DNA of 52,654 nt, taken from a virus. Shown here one piece after another: positions 12,382 through 20,491 of this stretch (its first letter is position 1; each line of letters opens with the position of its first letter). The translations under genes and the position numbers were made by a program. The notes under the pieces were generated by a model that had not been told where the DNA came from, searched no databases, and worked only from the letters and a program-made list of their open reading frames with translations. The stretch is from the IMG/VR virus record IMGVR_UViG_3300048025_000051, positions 1-52,654 of that record, one strand, 5' to 3'.

Positions 12382-14094
12382 ATGCAGACAACAGAGATCA
12401 ATGGATTCTTGATTGATGAGTTCAATCAATATGGTCTAAAAGAAGGAAAGACTCAGGGCGTTTGCCCTTTGTGTTCTCACGATAGACAACCTAAGAATCA
12501 GAAAGCACAATGTGCTTCTTATGATTGGGAACGGGGTCTCGGAACTTGTCACAACTGTAGTACGTCTTTTCAACTACACACTTACCAACGTAAAGGTGCT
12601 AGTGAAAAAGATTATGTGCGGCCTGAACAATACGTCGAAAAGTTATTACAAAGTAAAGTAGTCGACTGGTTTGAGTCACGCGGTATATCTCATGAAACTC
12701 TTACCGATCTTCGGGTCGGTGAGGGCTCTGAGTATATGCCACAGACTGGCAATAAAGAGAACACAATTCAGTTTAATTATTTAATGGGTGATCAACTTAT
12801 TAATGTTAAATACAGAGATGGTCGTAAAAACTTTAAGCTTTATAAAGGAGCTGAAAAAGTATTTTACAATATCAATAGTATTGTAGGTTACGATACTTGT
12901 ATAATTACTGAAGGTGAAATGGACGTGTTAGCTTTACACGAAGCTGGCATTAAGAATTCTATATCAGTACCAAACGGTGCAACATTAACTAACAATAATC
13001 TAGATTATCTAGACAACTGTATTGATTATTTTGAAGACAAAGAAAAAATAATCTTAGCTGTTGATCAAGATGAAGCTGGTCAAATGCTACAGCAAGAGTT
13101 TATTCGTAGGCTCGGAGCTGAAGTATGTTTCTTAGTAACGTTTGAAGATTGTAAAGATGCTAATGAATATTTATTAAAGTATGGAAAAGAAAAGCTGGCA
13201 GAGCGTATTACAAAGGCAAGACCAGTACCCCTTGAAAACGTCACAACTTTCAAAGACATTGAAGATGAAGTTACTGACTTCGTTAAAAATGGTTTCAAGC
13301 CCGGTTTCCAAATCGGCCTTCAGAATTTTGATGATATCTTTTCAACTTACACTGGTCAGTTTATTACTGTTACTGGTATTCCTAGTTCCGGCAAGAGTGA
13401 TTTTGTCGATCAAATGGTCGTTGGGTATAACGCGAACTATGGTTGGAAGACAGCGTTTGCTAGTCCAGAAAATGCGCCAACTTATTTACATGCCCATAAA
13501 CTAATGCGTAAAACGTGGGGCGACATGCCTACACGTGGAGATATCGGTGGTGGTAAATGGAATGAAGTTGCTGAGCATGTTAATGATAATTACTTTTTCA
13601 TTGATATGGATAAGTACAGTCTTGAATCAGTACTACGTAAAGGTGCTGAGCTTGTTAAACGTAAAGGTATTAAATGCCTGGTAATCGATCCATTTAATAA
13701 GATCAGAGATATTGATTGCAAAACAGAAGATGTTAATAGATATACAATGGAATATCTAAGTAAGATAGAAATGTTCTGCAAGAAATATGATGTGTTAGTT
13801 TTTATTGTAGCACACCCTACTAAAATGTATAAAGATAGTAATGGCAAAATTGAAGAGCCAACTATGTATAACATTAAAGGTGGTGGTGAATGGTATGATG
13901 CTAGTTACCATGGTATATTAGTACACAGAGACTACGAAGCCAAGACAGTTAAAGCTAAGGTACTTAAAGTTAAATTCCAAAACTTAGGTGAGAACGGAGC
14001 TGAAGCTCATTTCAAATGGGAACCAAAGTCAGGTCGTTTTATTCCTCATGTTTTGCCTGGTATGGCTGAAGGTGAGAAAATGCCCTGGGAATAA
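12382..14094 (+). CDS. Bifunctional primase-helicase, T7 gp4/Twinkle type (570 aa)
   Basis: Unwinds DNA at the fork and probably makes primers. A zinc-binding N-terminus has Cys28, Cys31, Cys56 and Cys59. The Toprim domain shows IITEGEMDVLAL (Glu near 177) and AVDQDEAG near 226. The RecA-like DnaB-type helicase has Walker A GIPSSGKSDF (about 331-340) and Walker B CLVIDP (about 431). The length matches T7 gp4. The start lies after a short ATTAA-type repeat at 12361-12381. No DNA polymerase gene is visible in the window, so it must be outside it or supplied by the host. Confidence 0.93.
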   Translation: MQTTEINGFLIDEFNQYGLKEGKTQGVCPLCSHDRQPKNQKAQCASYDWERGLGTCHNCSTSFQLHTYQRKGASEKDYVRPEQYVEKLLQSKVVDWFESRGISHETLTDLRVGEGSEYMPQTGNKENTIQFNYLMGDQLINVKYRDGRKNFKLYKGAEKVFYNINSIVGYDTCIITEGEMDVLALHEAGIKNSISVPNGATLTNNNLDYLDNCIDYFEDKEKIILAVDQDEAGQMLQQEFIRRLGAEVCFLVTFEDCKDANEYLLKYGKEKLAERITKARPVPLENVTTFKDIEDEVTDFVKNGFKPGFQIGLQNFDDIFSTYTGQFITVTGIPSSGKSDFVDQMVVGYNANYGWKTAFASPENAPTYLHAHKLMRKTWGDMPTRGDIGGGKWNEVAEHVNDNYFFIDMDKYSLESVLRKGAELVKRKGIKCLVIDPFNKIRDIDCKTEDVNRYTMEYLSKIEMFCKKYDVLVFIVAHPTKMYKDSNGKIEEPTMYNIKGGGEWYDASYHGILVHRDYEAKTVKAKVLKVKFQNLGENGAEAHFKWEPKSGRFIPHVLPGMAEGEKMPWE

Positions 14095-14363
14095 TGCCTC
14101 CTTATAAGCAAGCTAAGAAGTCAGCTTGGAGTATGGGCAAGTATGAAGCTACAGATGAAGACTGGAAGGCTATGCGATGGTGTATAAACAACGGTATAAC
14201 AATAGCACCATTTGCTAAAGAGCCAGGTTCTTGGTATATCGATATAACAGTAAACGGTAAAACAAATCGATCACCTCATATTTATATTAGAGATATGATA
14301 TGGGAGAAGATCTATGAATATTATAGATATTATTATGAGAAATACTTTCGAGACAGCAAATGA
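14094..14363 (+). CDS. Protein of unknown function (89 aa)
   Basis: Basic, aromatic-rich protein (KKSAWSMGKYEATDEDWKAMRW, then WYIDITVNGKTNRSPHIYI, ending in many Tyr). The start overlaps the helicase stop (TAATG). Its 3' end overlaps the next gene by 29 nt. It has the look of a small globular protein; no family is recognised. Confidence 0.65.
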   Translation: MPPYKQAKKSAWSMGKYEATDEDWKAMRWCINNGITIAPFAKEPGSWYIDITVNGKTNRSPHIYIRDMIWEKIYEYYRYYYEKYFRDSK

Positions 14364-14976
14364 AGCTTATGAGTATATGCACAACGAAATCATTACAAAT
14401 GGTGTTGAGTTTGCAGGTACCAAAGCTTTATTTAATATAGGGTTTACAATAGAGAACCCAACAAACAAAGTAATTACAAACAAAGAGCGTAACTGGAATG
14501 AAGAGTACGCAGCTGCAGAGTGGCAATGGTATTTATCTGGTGATCCTAAAATTAAAAAACTAGGTGAGCTATACGGTAAGATACCACCGATATGGAAACG
14601 CATGGCCAATGAAGACGGCGAGGTCAACTCTAATTATGGTTATCAATGGAAACGACATGAGCAATATGAAAAAGTTATATACATGTTAAGATCAAATCCT
14701 GAAACCAGACAAGCTGCTATTAGTATATATGACGGCAAAGAAATACACAAGTACAGTAATGATACACCATGTACGTACGCAGTACAGTTTACAATAGTAC
14801 AAGGCAAACTGTATATGTCTGTCTATATGCGTTCTAATGATCTTTGGTACGGTTTCTGTAATGATCAGTATCAGTTTGCATCATTGCAAGAAATGGTTGC
14901 AGAGAGATTAAATTTGCCTGTTGGCACATACTACCATCACGCACACAACTTACATTTGTATAACGATAAAATATAA
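14335..14976 (+). CDS. Thymidylate synthase family enzyme, dCMP hydroxymethylase-like (213 aa)
   Basis: The nucleophile region is DTPCTYAVQF (Cys146) and the phosphate-binding MRSND has Arg166. Where thymidylate synthases have Asn in GLPFN, this protein has GFCND with Asp177. From memory, T4 gp42 (dCMP hydroxymethylase) has MRSND-VVFGFRND at the same place, and its NSNYG before the catalytic loop is also shared. Asp there selects cytosine over uracil, so the likely product is 5-hydroxymethyl-dCMP. The protein is shorter than T4 gp42 (246) at the C-terminus. The ATG at 14314 would overlap the upstream gene more. Neighbouring MazG genes support the idea. Confidence 0.75.
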   Translation: MRNTFETANEAYEYMHNEIITNGVEFAGTKALFNIGFTIENPTNKVITNKERNWNEEYAAAEWQWYLSGDPKIKKLGELYGKIPPIWKRMANEDGEVNSNYGYQWKRHEQYEKVIYMLRSNPETRQAAISIYDGKEIHKYSNDTPCTYAVQFTIVQGKLYMSVYMRSNDLWYGFCNDQYQFASLQEMVAERLNLPVGTYYHHAHNLHLYNDKI

Positions 14977-14981
14977 AACCA

Positions 14982-15743
14982 ATGTATTATTTATACCACA
15001 TACCAGGTAAAAAGATAGGTGTTACACGTGATCTTAATACCCGAGTAACCCTTATGCAAGGCTATAAGGAGGGAGAGTATGAAGTTCTTGAGCAGTCAGA
15101 CGATATAGATTTTATATCAGACCGCGAAATAGAACTTCAAAAGTCTTATGGCTATAAGGTCGACAGAAAATTATATAAAAATTTATTTAAATCAAATATG
15201 AATATAAACGCTACTGAACAAACGTCAACCTTTCCGTGTCCAGCTAATAAACTCAAAGGGCATCTGATGGATAACATCGGGCTCAGCTGGAAAACTCAAC
15301 ACGGTAAATTCGAAATCAATTCAACTACAATACCATGGATTATACATAATGCAAAGACGTCTATGTATAACAACGAGAGATGTTACATTTATAACAAAGC
15401 TTATTACGAAGCTTTCTTAGCTGAACCAGGTTCTGAAAGTATAGACGCAACTATCTTTGATAGTATTCGTGACTGGGCTGATAAACGAGGTATATATGAT
15501 AGTGGAGATACTAAAACGCAGTTTGTTAAACTTATGGAAGAAGTCGGCGAACTCGGAAAAGCAATTCTTAAAGACGATAAAGCTGAGTTTGTTGATGCTA
15601 TTGGCGATTGTATCGTTGTACTCACCAATCTTTCCCATCTCGGTGGGTATGATGTTGAACATTGTATTAGCAGTGCTTACGATGAGATCAGCAATAGAAC
15701 TGGATCTATGGTAAACGGAACATTTGTTAAAGATGCAGATTAA
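14982..15743 (+). CDS. GIY-YIG nuclease-like and MazG fusion protein (253 aa)
   Basis: Residues 1-62 look like a GIY-YIG domain: YLYH for GIY, KIGVT for YIG, a conserved Arg (16 or 21) and Glu near 49-51 in SDREIELQ. Residues 75-145 are unfamiliar. Residues 158-240 carry a MazG-type all-alpha nucleotide pyrophosphohydrolase site: LMEEVGELGK (Glu186, 187, 190) and AEFVDAIGD (Glu202, Asp205, Asp209). It lies directly after the hydroxymethylase-like gene. In T4 the dCTPase belongs to this MazG superfamily, and a GIY-YIG enzyme attacks cytosine DNA; the parallel is inference. Confidence 0.75.
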   Translation: MYYLYHIPGKKIGVTRDLNTRVTLMQGYKEGEYEVLEQSDDIDFISDREIELQKSYGYKVDRKLYKNLFKSNMNINATEQTSTFPCPANKLKGHLMDNIGLSWKTQHGKFEINSTTIPWIIHNAKTSMYNNERCYIYNKAYYEAFLAEPGSESIDATIFDSIRDWADKRGIYDSGDTKTQFVKLMEEVGELGKAILKDDKAEFVDAIGDCIVVLTNLSHLGGYDVEHCISSAYDEISNRTGSMVNGTFVKDAD

Positions 15744-16029
15744 AACTGAAGATAAGATAGTACAAGCTGTACTAAGGAAGATGGACGAGCGCAGTATCAT
15801 AGGTCAAAAGAAATATGGTGCTACAATGATGGAAGAGATTGAAGGTCAAGTTAAAGACTTAGATCGTTTCTTAGTTGATGTTCAAGAAGAATTAATGGAT
15901 TCGTTGCTATATATTGAAGCGGCACGACGATGTCTAACTGATGAGGTTGAAGAGGTTATGTTACGCCGAATGAATATCATTGGTCAAAACGGAAATGATG
16001 GAGAACATTATGGTGCGGAAGAAATATAA
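15733..16029 (+). CDS. Second MazG-like all-alpha protein (98 aa)
   Basis: A four-helix protein with KYGATM ... DRFLVDVQEELMDSLLYIEAARR. The EExxD pattern and the KYG motif match phage nucleotide-pyrophosphohydrolase-like proteins of the MazG/dUTPase superfamily. Only part of the metal site is visible, so it may be an accessory subunit. The start overlaps the preceding stop (the next gene in turn starts inside its 3' end). Confidence 0.6.
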   Translation: MQIKTEDKIVQAVLRKMDERSIIGQKKYGATMMEEIEGQVKDLDRFLVDVQEELMDSLLYIEAARRCLTDEVEEVMLRRMNIIGQNGNDGEHYGAEEI

Positions 16030-16465
16030 ACGAAAAAAAAGAGGACCGGTACAAGCAAAGAAGATATCATATGATGGTATCAACTTTGCTTCAGGCCTTG
16101 AGAGATATATGTATATGGCTTTGAAAAAAGCAAAAGTCAAAGCCAAATACGAAGGTGAAACATTTGTACTAATGAATGGCTTTCATTTTCCAAACGAGTG
16201 TTATGCTCGTCAAGCAAATGGTAAAGGTGATTATAAGAACAGAGGTTCTAAGCGTATACTACCTATTAAATACACACCTGATTTTATTGGTGATGGATTT
16301 ATTATTGAAACAAAAGGTAGAGCTAATGAATCTTTCCCAATGCGATGGAAATTATTCAAGCTATTAGTTACACAACAGTTTCCAGACACTGTGTTATATA
16401 AACCACAAAATCAAGCTGAATGCGACAGAACAATACAGCTGATCCTAGAAAATCAAAGGATATAG
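16010..16465 (+). CDS. Endonuclease, T7 endonuclease I/DUF1064-like (151 aa)
   Basis: The PD-(D/E)XK signature is YTPDFIGDGFIIETKGR, giving Asp91, Glu100 and Lys102, with an earlier Glu31 in GLERYMYMAL. The distance PD-x-ExK and the following basic helix resemble T7 endonuclease I and DUF1064 proteins, which cut branched DNA such as Holliday junctions. The very basic start (RKKYKRKKRG) suits DNA binding. The ATG at 16010 is chosen over 15980, which lies deeper in the preceding gene. Confidence 0.8.
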   Translation: MVRKKYKRKKRGPVQAKKISYDGINFASGLERYMYMALKKAKVKAKYEGETFVLMNGFHFPNECYARQANGKGDYKNRGSKRILPIKYTPDFIGDGFIIETKGRANESFPMRWKLFKLLVTQQFPDTVLYKPQNQAECDRTIQLILENQRI

Positions 16466-16593
16466 CAAGGCGTAAGTACGCTGAAAGACAGATAGATAAG
16501 TTTACTAAATGGTCTATTGAACAACGTGGTTTTTTAAAGTACAAAGATCTAGTTGAACAACAAGACAAATATAATATAAATATAAGTGGCTAA
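16420..16593 (+). CDS. Small basic protein (57 aa)
   Basis: Starts with an ATG inside the end of the endonuclease gene (another frame) and reads MRQNNTADPRKSKDIARRKY, then an amphipathic helix to ISG. It bridges the gap to the next small gene, overlapping it by 8 nt. The function is unknown; it could bind DNA. Confidence 0.5.
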   Translation: MRQNNTADPRKSKDIARRKYAERQIDKFTKWSIEQRGFLKYKDLVEQQDKYNINISG

Positions 16594-16720
16594 ATTAAAT
16601 TTATTTGCCTACAATGAAAAGGCAAAGGTACGTCGTCCAGGCGTTAAAGCAAAAACAAAAACTAGTAATAATAAACAAAGTAAAAATTATGTCAAAAAAT
16701 ACAGAGGACAAGGGCGTTAA
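16586..16720 (+). CDS. Small basic protein with a GTG start (44 aa)
   Basis: MAKLNLFAYNEKAKVRRPGV onward ends YRGQGR. I recall a family of short marine phage proteins with the same start and the KTSKNYKKxYRGQG ending, so the GTG start at 16586 is well supported despite being rare here. It overlaps both neighbours, the next one by 32 nt. Very basic; possibly nucleic-acid-binding. Confidence 0.65.
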   Translation: MAKLNLFAYNEKAKVRRPGVKAKTKTSNNKQSKNYVKKYRGQGR

Positions 16721-16853
16721 AAAAACGTGGTCATTATCGTTTGGTGTATACCCAGGTATATTGTTTGGTATGAGAACATACTCAGAGCCAAATCAAACTG
16801 CTCATGTTTTTTATCTACCGTTTGTAGATGTAGCATATGAAGTATTTAAGTAA
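16689..16853 (+). CDS. Small conserved phage protein upstream of RNR (54 aa)
   Basis: MSKNTEDKGVKKTWSLSFGV, then YPGILFGMRTY and HVFYLPFVDVAYEVF. I recall a similar PGILFG ... HVFYLPFVD protein in marine phages. The stop overlaps the NrdB start by one base (TAATG). The ATG at 16605 in the same frame is less likely. The function is unknown. Confidence 0.6.
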   Translation: MSKNTEDKGVKKTWSLSFGVYPGILFGMRTYSEPNQTAHVFYLPFVDVAYEVFK

Positions 16854-17821
16854 TGGGTTTATTTGATGAGCGCATAGCGTACAAACCGTTTGAGTACCCT
16901 GAGTACTATACAGAAGGTTGGTTAAAGCAAGCACAGGCTTTTTGGTTACATACCGAAATACCCATGCAGGGCGATGTCAAAGACTGGAAAGAAAAATTAA
17001 ATGATAAAGAGAAAAATCTTGTTGGAAACATACTTCTTGGATTCGCGCAGACCGAATGTGCCGTTTCAGATTACTGGACCCAGAAGGTCGTATCGTGGTT
17101 TCCTAAACATGAGATACAACAAATGGCAATGATGTTTGGTTCGCAAGAAACAATACACGCTGTCGCATATAGTTATTTAAATGAAACACTTGGTCTTGAA
17201 AATTTCGAAGCTTTTCTCCACGAGCCTACAACTGCTGCAAGGTTTGACAATCTGGTTAGTTATAGCGGCACCGATCCTATCGGTATCGCTAAGTCTCTTG
17301 CTGTGTTTAGTGCTTTTGCTGAAGGGGTTAGCTTATACTCTGCATTTGCTGTACTTTATAGTTTCCAATTAAGAAACTTACTTAAAGGTATAGGTCAACA
17401 AATGAAATGGAGCGTAAGAGATGAGTCACTGCATAGCCGTATGGGCTGCAAACTATTTAGAGATATGTGCTCTGAAAATAATCAATTAAAAGATCTGTGT
17501 GAAAAAGATATAATAGTAGCTGCTGAAACTATGGTTAAGCTAGAAACAAATTATATTGATAAGATGTTTGAGATGGGTGATATAGAAGGCATCAAAGCAA
17601 ATGATCTAAAACACTTTATAAAAAAGAGAACAAATGAAAAACTGGTTGAACTTGGTTACAGCAACTTGGCGTCGCATTTTAAGTTTGACGACAATGCAGC
17701 AGGTAATCTTGATTGGTTCTATCATCTTACCGGCGGGCATACTCATACTGACTTTTTCGCAATCAGGTCAACGGATTATTCGAAGGCTAACGAGGGTGAG
17801 GACTTCGAGGATATTTGGTAG
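16853..17821 (+). CDS. nrdB: Ribonucleotide reductase, class I small subunit (322 aa)
   Basis: Holds the di-metal site and the radical. Expected ligands are visible: Glu68 (in AQTECAV, where many NrdB have Asp), Glu99 and His102 in QETIHAVAY, Glu157 in AFAEGVSL, Glu191 and His194 in RDESLH. Tyr106 sits in the place of the radical tyrosine. The length is typical for a short phage NrdB. With NrdA it supplies deoxynucleotides for phage DNA. It is coupled to the preceding gene. Confidence 0.92.
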   Translation: MGLFDERIAYKPFEYPEYYTEGWLKQAQAFWLHTEIPMQGDVKDWKEKLNDKEKNLVGNILLGFAQTECAVSDYWTQKVVSWFPKHEIQQMAMMFGSQETIHAVAYSYLNETLGLENFEAFLHEPTTAARFDNLVSYSGTDPIGIAKSLAVFSAFAEGVSLYSAFAVLYSFQLRNLLKGIGQQMKWSVRDESLHSRMGCKLFRDMCSENNQLKDLCEKDIIVAAETMVKLETNYIDKMFEMGDIEGIKANDLKHFIKKRTNEKLVELGYSNLASHFKFDDNAAGNLDWFYHLTGGHTHTDFFAIRSTDYSKANEGEDFEDIW

Positions 17822-17856
17822 TTTATTAACTGAACAAGAATTATATAAAGAATTAT

Positions 17857-18093
17857 ATGAAGGGACAAAAACAGAGTAGAACAGATAACCTTGAGAAAAG
17901 AATGGCTGCAATGACTAATGTTGTTCAGGTATTAATAAAAGAGTTTGATAATTTAAAGACCATGGTGTTTGGTCAGCAAGAGATATTGAAACAATTAGAT
18001 GGTTACGAAAATGCGATCGATGAACTTAAAAAGAAAGTGGCTGAAGAGTCTAGTGATGGAACGTCGTTTGACACCGACGGAAAGATTAGCTAA
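17857..18093 (+). CDS. Coiled-coil protein between the RNR genes (78 aa)
   Basis: Heptad-like segments (NLEKRMAAMTNVVQVLIKEFDNLKT, then NAIDELKKKVAEE) indicate a coiled coil or helical hairpin. It starts 35 nt after NrdB and overlaps the next gene by 38 nt. No family is recognised; similar small helical proteins lie near RNR in other marine phages, but the function is not known. Confidence 0.6.
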   Translation: MKGQKQSRTDNLEKRMAAMTNVVQVLIKEFDNLKTMVFGQQEILKQLDGYENAIDELKKKVAEESSDGTSFDTDGKIS

Positions 18094-18283
18094 TAGATTA
18101 GGGTATATGGGGACTGGTTTTTTTGTAACTGCTCCCCATTTATTACCTGACACACCAGGTATAGTAATATATTTTTTAGCTGGTTTATTTTGCACACCGC
18201 AAGTTTGGGTTGCAAAACAATGGAACTTAGTTATAGTTAATTTAAACGTGATGATAGCATACGCATTGCTATTTTTTAAATGA
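18056..18283 (+). CDS. Small membrane protein (75 aa)
   Basis: After MERRLTPTERLANRLGYM there are two to three hydrophobic segments (TGFFVTAPHLL; GIVIYFLAGLFCTPQVW; LVIVNLNVMIAYALLFF). The start at 18056 lies inside the previous gene in another frame, and the end overlaps NrdA by 4 nt. It is a likely integral membrane protein of unknown role, perhaps related to the MtN3/SemiSWEET-like small phage membrane proteins; low confidence on that. Confidence 0.6.
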   Translation: MERRLTPTERLANRLGYMGTGFFVTAPHLLPDTPGIVIYFLAGLFCTPQVWVAKQWNLVIVNLNVMIAYALLFFK

Positions 18284-20049
18284 TGTGGAATAATGAATGG
18301 AAAAAAGGAGTTGATTACCCGAGCTGGGGAGACACCGAAGTATACAAGAAGACTATATCCGGGGGATATTTATATATGGGAGAAACCCCAAGAGAAGCCT
18401 ACCAACGAGTTGCAACAACAGTAGCTAGACGATTATACAAACCAGAACTAGCAGATACTTTTTTTAATTACATATGGAAAGGTTGGTTGAACTTAGCTTC
18501 ACCTGTTTTATCTAACACTGGTACAGACAGAGGTCTACCTATTAGTTGTTTCGGTATTGATGTTGGTGATAGTATACATGATATTGGAGGTAAAAATTTA
18601 GAAATGATGCTACTCGCAAAGCACGGCGGTGGAGTTGGCATTGGTATTAATATGATCAGACCCGCTGGCGCTAAAATTACAGGCAATGGAACATCAGATG
18701 GAGTCGTACCTTTTTGCAAAATCTATGATAGCACAATCCTCGCTACCAATCAAGGATCTGTCAGAAGAGGAGCTGCGTCCGTTAATATCAACATTGAACA
18801 TGACGATTTCGAGGAATGGCTGGAGATACGAGAGCCTAAAGGAGATGTTAACAGACAGTCGCTTAATCTACATCAGTGCGCAGTTGTTGGTGATAAGTTT
18901 ATGCGAAAGCTTGAACAAGGAGATGCGGATGCTAGAAATAGATGGAGTAAACTTCTTAGAAAGCGAAAGTCAACTGGCGAACCGTACATTATGTTTAAAG
19001 GAAATACTAACAAAGCAAATCCAGAAGCTTACAAAGACAATGCTTTAAAGGTGCATATGACAAACATCTGCTCTGAAATTACATTGCACACAGATGAAAG
19101 CCATAGCTTTGTTTGCTGCCTGTCTAGTTTAAATGTTACTAAATATGAAGAATGGAAAAACACAAACCTTATCTATGATGCTACGTGGTTTCTTGATGGA
19201 GTTCTGGAAGAATTTATTCAAAAAGCTAAAGGGCTTAAAGGTTTTGGAAACTCTGTACGATCTGCTGAAAAAGGCAGAGCACTTGGCTTGGGAGTCCTTG
19301 GTTGGCATACGTACCTTCAACAGAATGGCATACCCTTCGAAGGATTGCAAGCCCAATTTGAAACGCGCCGTATATTTAGCCAAATTAAGATTGAATCTGA
19401 ACGAGCGTCAAGAGCACTTGCTGAGGTTTATGGCGAACCTCTTTGGTGTCGTGGGACTGGTTTTCGTAACACTCATCTTAGGGCTGTTGCTCCTACTGTG
19501 TCTAATAGTAAGCTTGCCGGTAATGTTAGTCCTGGCATTGAGCCTTGGGCCGCTAATGTTTTCACTGAACAAAGCGCGAAGGGTACGTTCATTAGGAAAA
19601 ACAAAGAGCTAGAAAAAGTTCTACGTAAAGCTAATATTAATACTAAAGAAACATGGGATAAGATCATGGCCGATGGTGGAAGTGTTCAAGATATTAAGGA
19701 GCTTGATGACTTTGGCTACGTTAACAGTAAGCTAGTGCGTTTATCTGAGCATGAATCGTTAGATCTAACGGGCTTTGATAAGGTTAAAGATGTATTTAAA
19801 ACATTCAAAGAAATAAACCAATTAGAGCTAGTTAATCAAGCTGGTATACGTCAGCAGTATATTGATCAATCAGTTAGTTTAAACTTAGCTTTTCCTTCTG
19901 AAGCTTCACCAAAGTGGATTAATCAAGTCCATATGGATGCTTGGAAGAAAGGAGTTAAGACTTTGTATTACATGCGGACTGAGTCAGTGTTACGAGGAGA
20001 TATAGCAGCAAGCGCTATGGATCCTGATTGTCTTGCTTGTGATGGGTAA
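18280..20049 (+). CDS. nrdA: Ribonucleotide reductase, class I large subunit (589 aa)
   Basis: Reduces ribonucleotides. Key residues: Cys90 in PISCFGID, the catalytic TNICSE (Asn262, Cys264, Glu266), Cys280 in CCLSSLN, the radical-path tyrosines in LYYMRTES, and a C-terminal CLAC pair (Cys584, Cys587) for re-reduction. The N-terminal ATP-cone of cellular NrdA is absent (about 750 residues in E. coli), so the enzyme probably escapes dATP inhibition. The start overlaps the membrane gene. It is the last early gene before the convergent terminator. Confidence 0.93.
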   Translation: MMWNNEWKKGVDYPSWGDTEVYKKTISGGYLYMGETPREAYQRVATTVARRLYKPELADTFFNYIWKGWLNLASPVLSNTGTDRGLPISCFGIDVGDSIHDIGGKNLEMMLLAKHGGGVGIGINMIRPAGAKITGNGTSDGVVPFCKIYDSTILATNQGSVRRGAASVNINIEHDDFEEWLEIREPKGDVNRQSLNLHQCAVVGDKFMRKLEQGDADARNRWSKLLRKRKSTGEPYIMFKGNTNKANPEAYKDNALKVHMTNICSEITLHTDESHSFVCCLSSLNVTKYEEWKNTNLIYDATWFLDGVLEEFIQKAKGLKGFGNSVRSAEKGRALGLGVLGWHTYLQQNGIPFEGLQAQFETRRIFSQIKIESERASRALAEVYGEPLWCRGTGFRNTHLRAVAPTVSNSKLAGNVSPGIEPWAANVFTEQSAKGTFIRKNKELEKVLRKANINTKETWDKIMADGGSVQDIKELDDFGYVNSKLVRLSEHESLDLTGFDKVKDVFKTFKEINQLELVNQAGIRQQYIDQSVSLNLAFPSEASPKWINQVHMDAWKKGVKTLYYMRTESVLRGDIAASAMDPDCLACDG

Positions 20050-20050
20050 T

Positions 20051-20090
20051 AAAAAAAAGGGCTCTCTTTCGAGGGCCCTTTCTTTATTAG
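20051..20090. terminator. Bidirectional intrinsic terminator between converging operons
   Basis: GGGCTCTC-TTTC-GAGGGCCC (20059-20078) forms an 8-bp stem with one wobble. It is flanked by eight A on the left and TTTCTTTATT on the right, so it can end transcription from both strands. It lies just after the NrdA stop and before the end of the late operon. A weaker hairpin GGGTA-TGG-TAC-CC with T6 follows at about 20099-20119. Confidence 0.85.
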
Positions 20091-20131
20091 GAACTGTTGG
20101 GTATGGTACGCCCATTTTTTATTGTTCCTAT

Positions 20132-20491
20132 TTAATATGTCCAAATAACATTTGAAACTTTATCATTATCAATATCTATGTGTATGAAGTTCTTAGCGAC
20201 ACCTATTCTATTTATACCATGTTTTAAAAACAACTGAATAAGATTAAATCTATCTACACTATTATCGCAAGCTATATCTACAGCTAAACCTTTTAAATGA
20301 GATGACGCTGGTTTCCCACCAACTTTTTGGTTATGTGCTTCTGTACGATACCCAGAATTGATACTTATAGGTTTACCGTACTCTTCACGTATCATGTCAA
20401 GCTTGCTTAACATTTCCTTCCCCATCATCTGTCCACTGCCCTGTATATCAGGTGAGTCAAACTCTTCGTATTGAAAGTATTTCATAATCAT
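20132..20491 (-). CDS. M15 family peptidase, endolysin candidate (119 aa)
   Basis: Cleaves peptide bonds in peptidoglycan. The zinc site is SSHLKGLAVD (His65, Asp72) and HIDID (His104), with the conserved SGYRTEAHN earlier; this is the M15A (VanX/L-D-carboxypeptidase-like) pattern. The length fits a single domain without a cell-wall-binding part. An ATG overlapping the preceding stop (ATGA) is chosen; a TTG at 20500 is unlikely. As the last gene of the late operon it probably lyses the host, with the holin at 49767-50165. Confidence 0.85.
   Translation of the reverse strand: MIMKYFQYEEFDSPDIQGSGQMMGKEMLSKLDMIREEYGKPISINSGYRTEAHNQKVGGKPASSHLKGLAVDIACDNSVDRFNLIQLFLKHGINRIGVAKNFIHIDIDNDKVSNVIWTY

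Noticed and set aside
17634-17879. ORF across the end of NrdB
   Set aside because: It overlaps NrdB out of frame for most of its length; only the last 19 codons lie outside and no start codon precedes them.
19133-19612. 159-codon ORF in another frame within NrdA
   Set aside because: Fully nested in nrdA, whose catalytic residues are visible in the main frame; the hydrophobic run is a frame effect.
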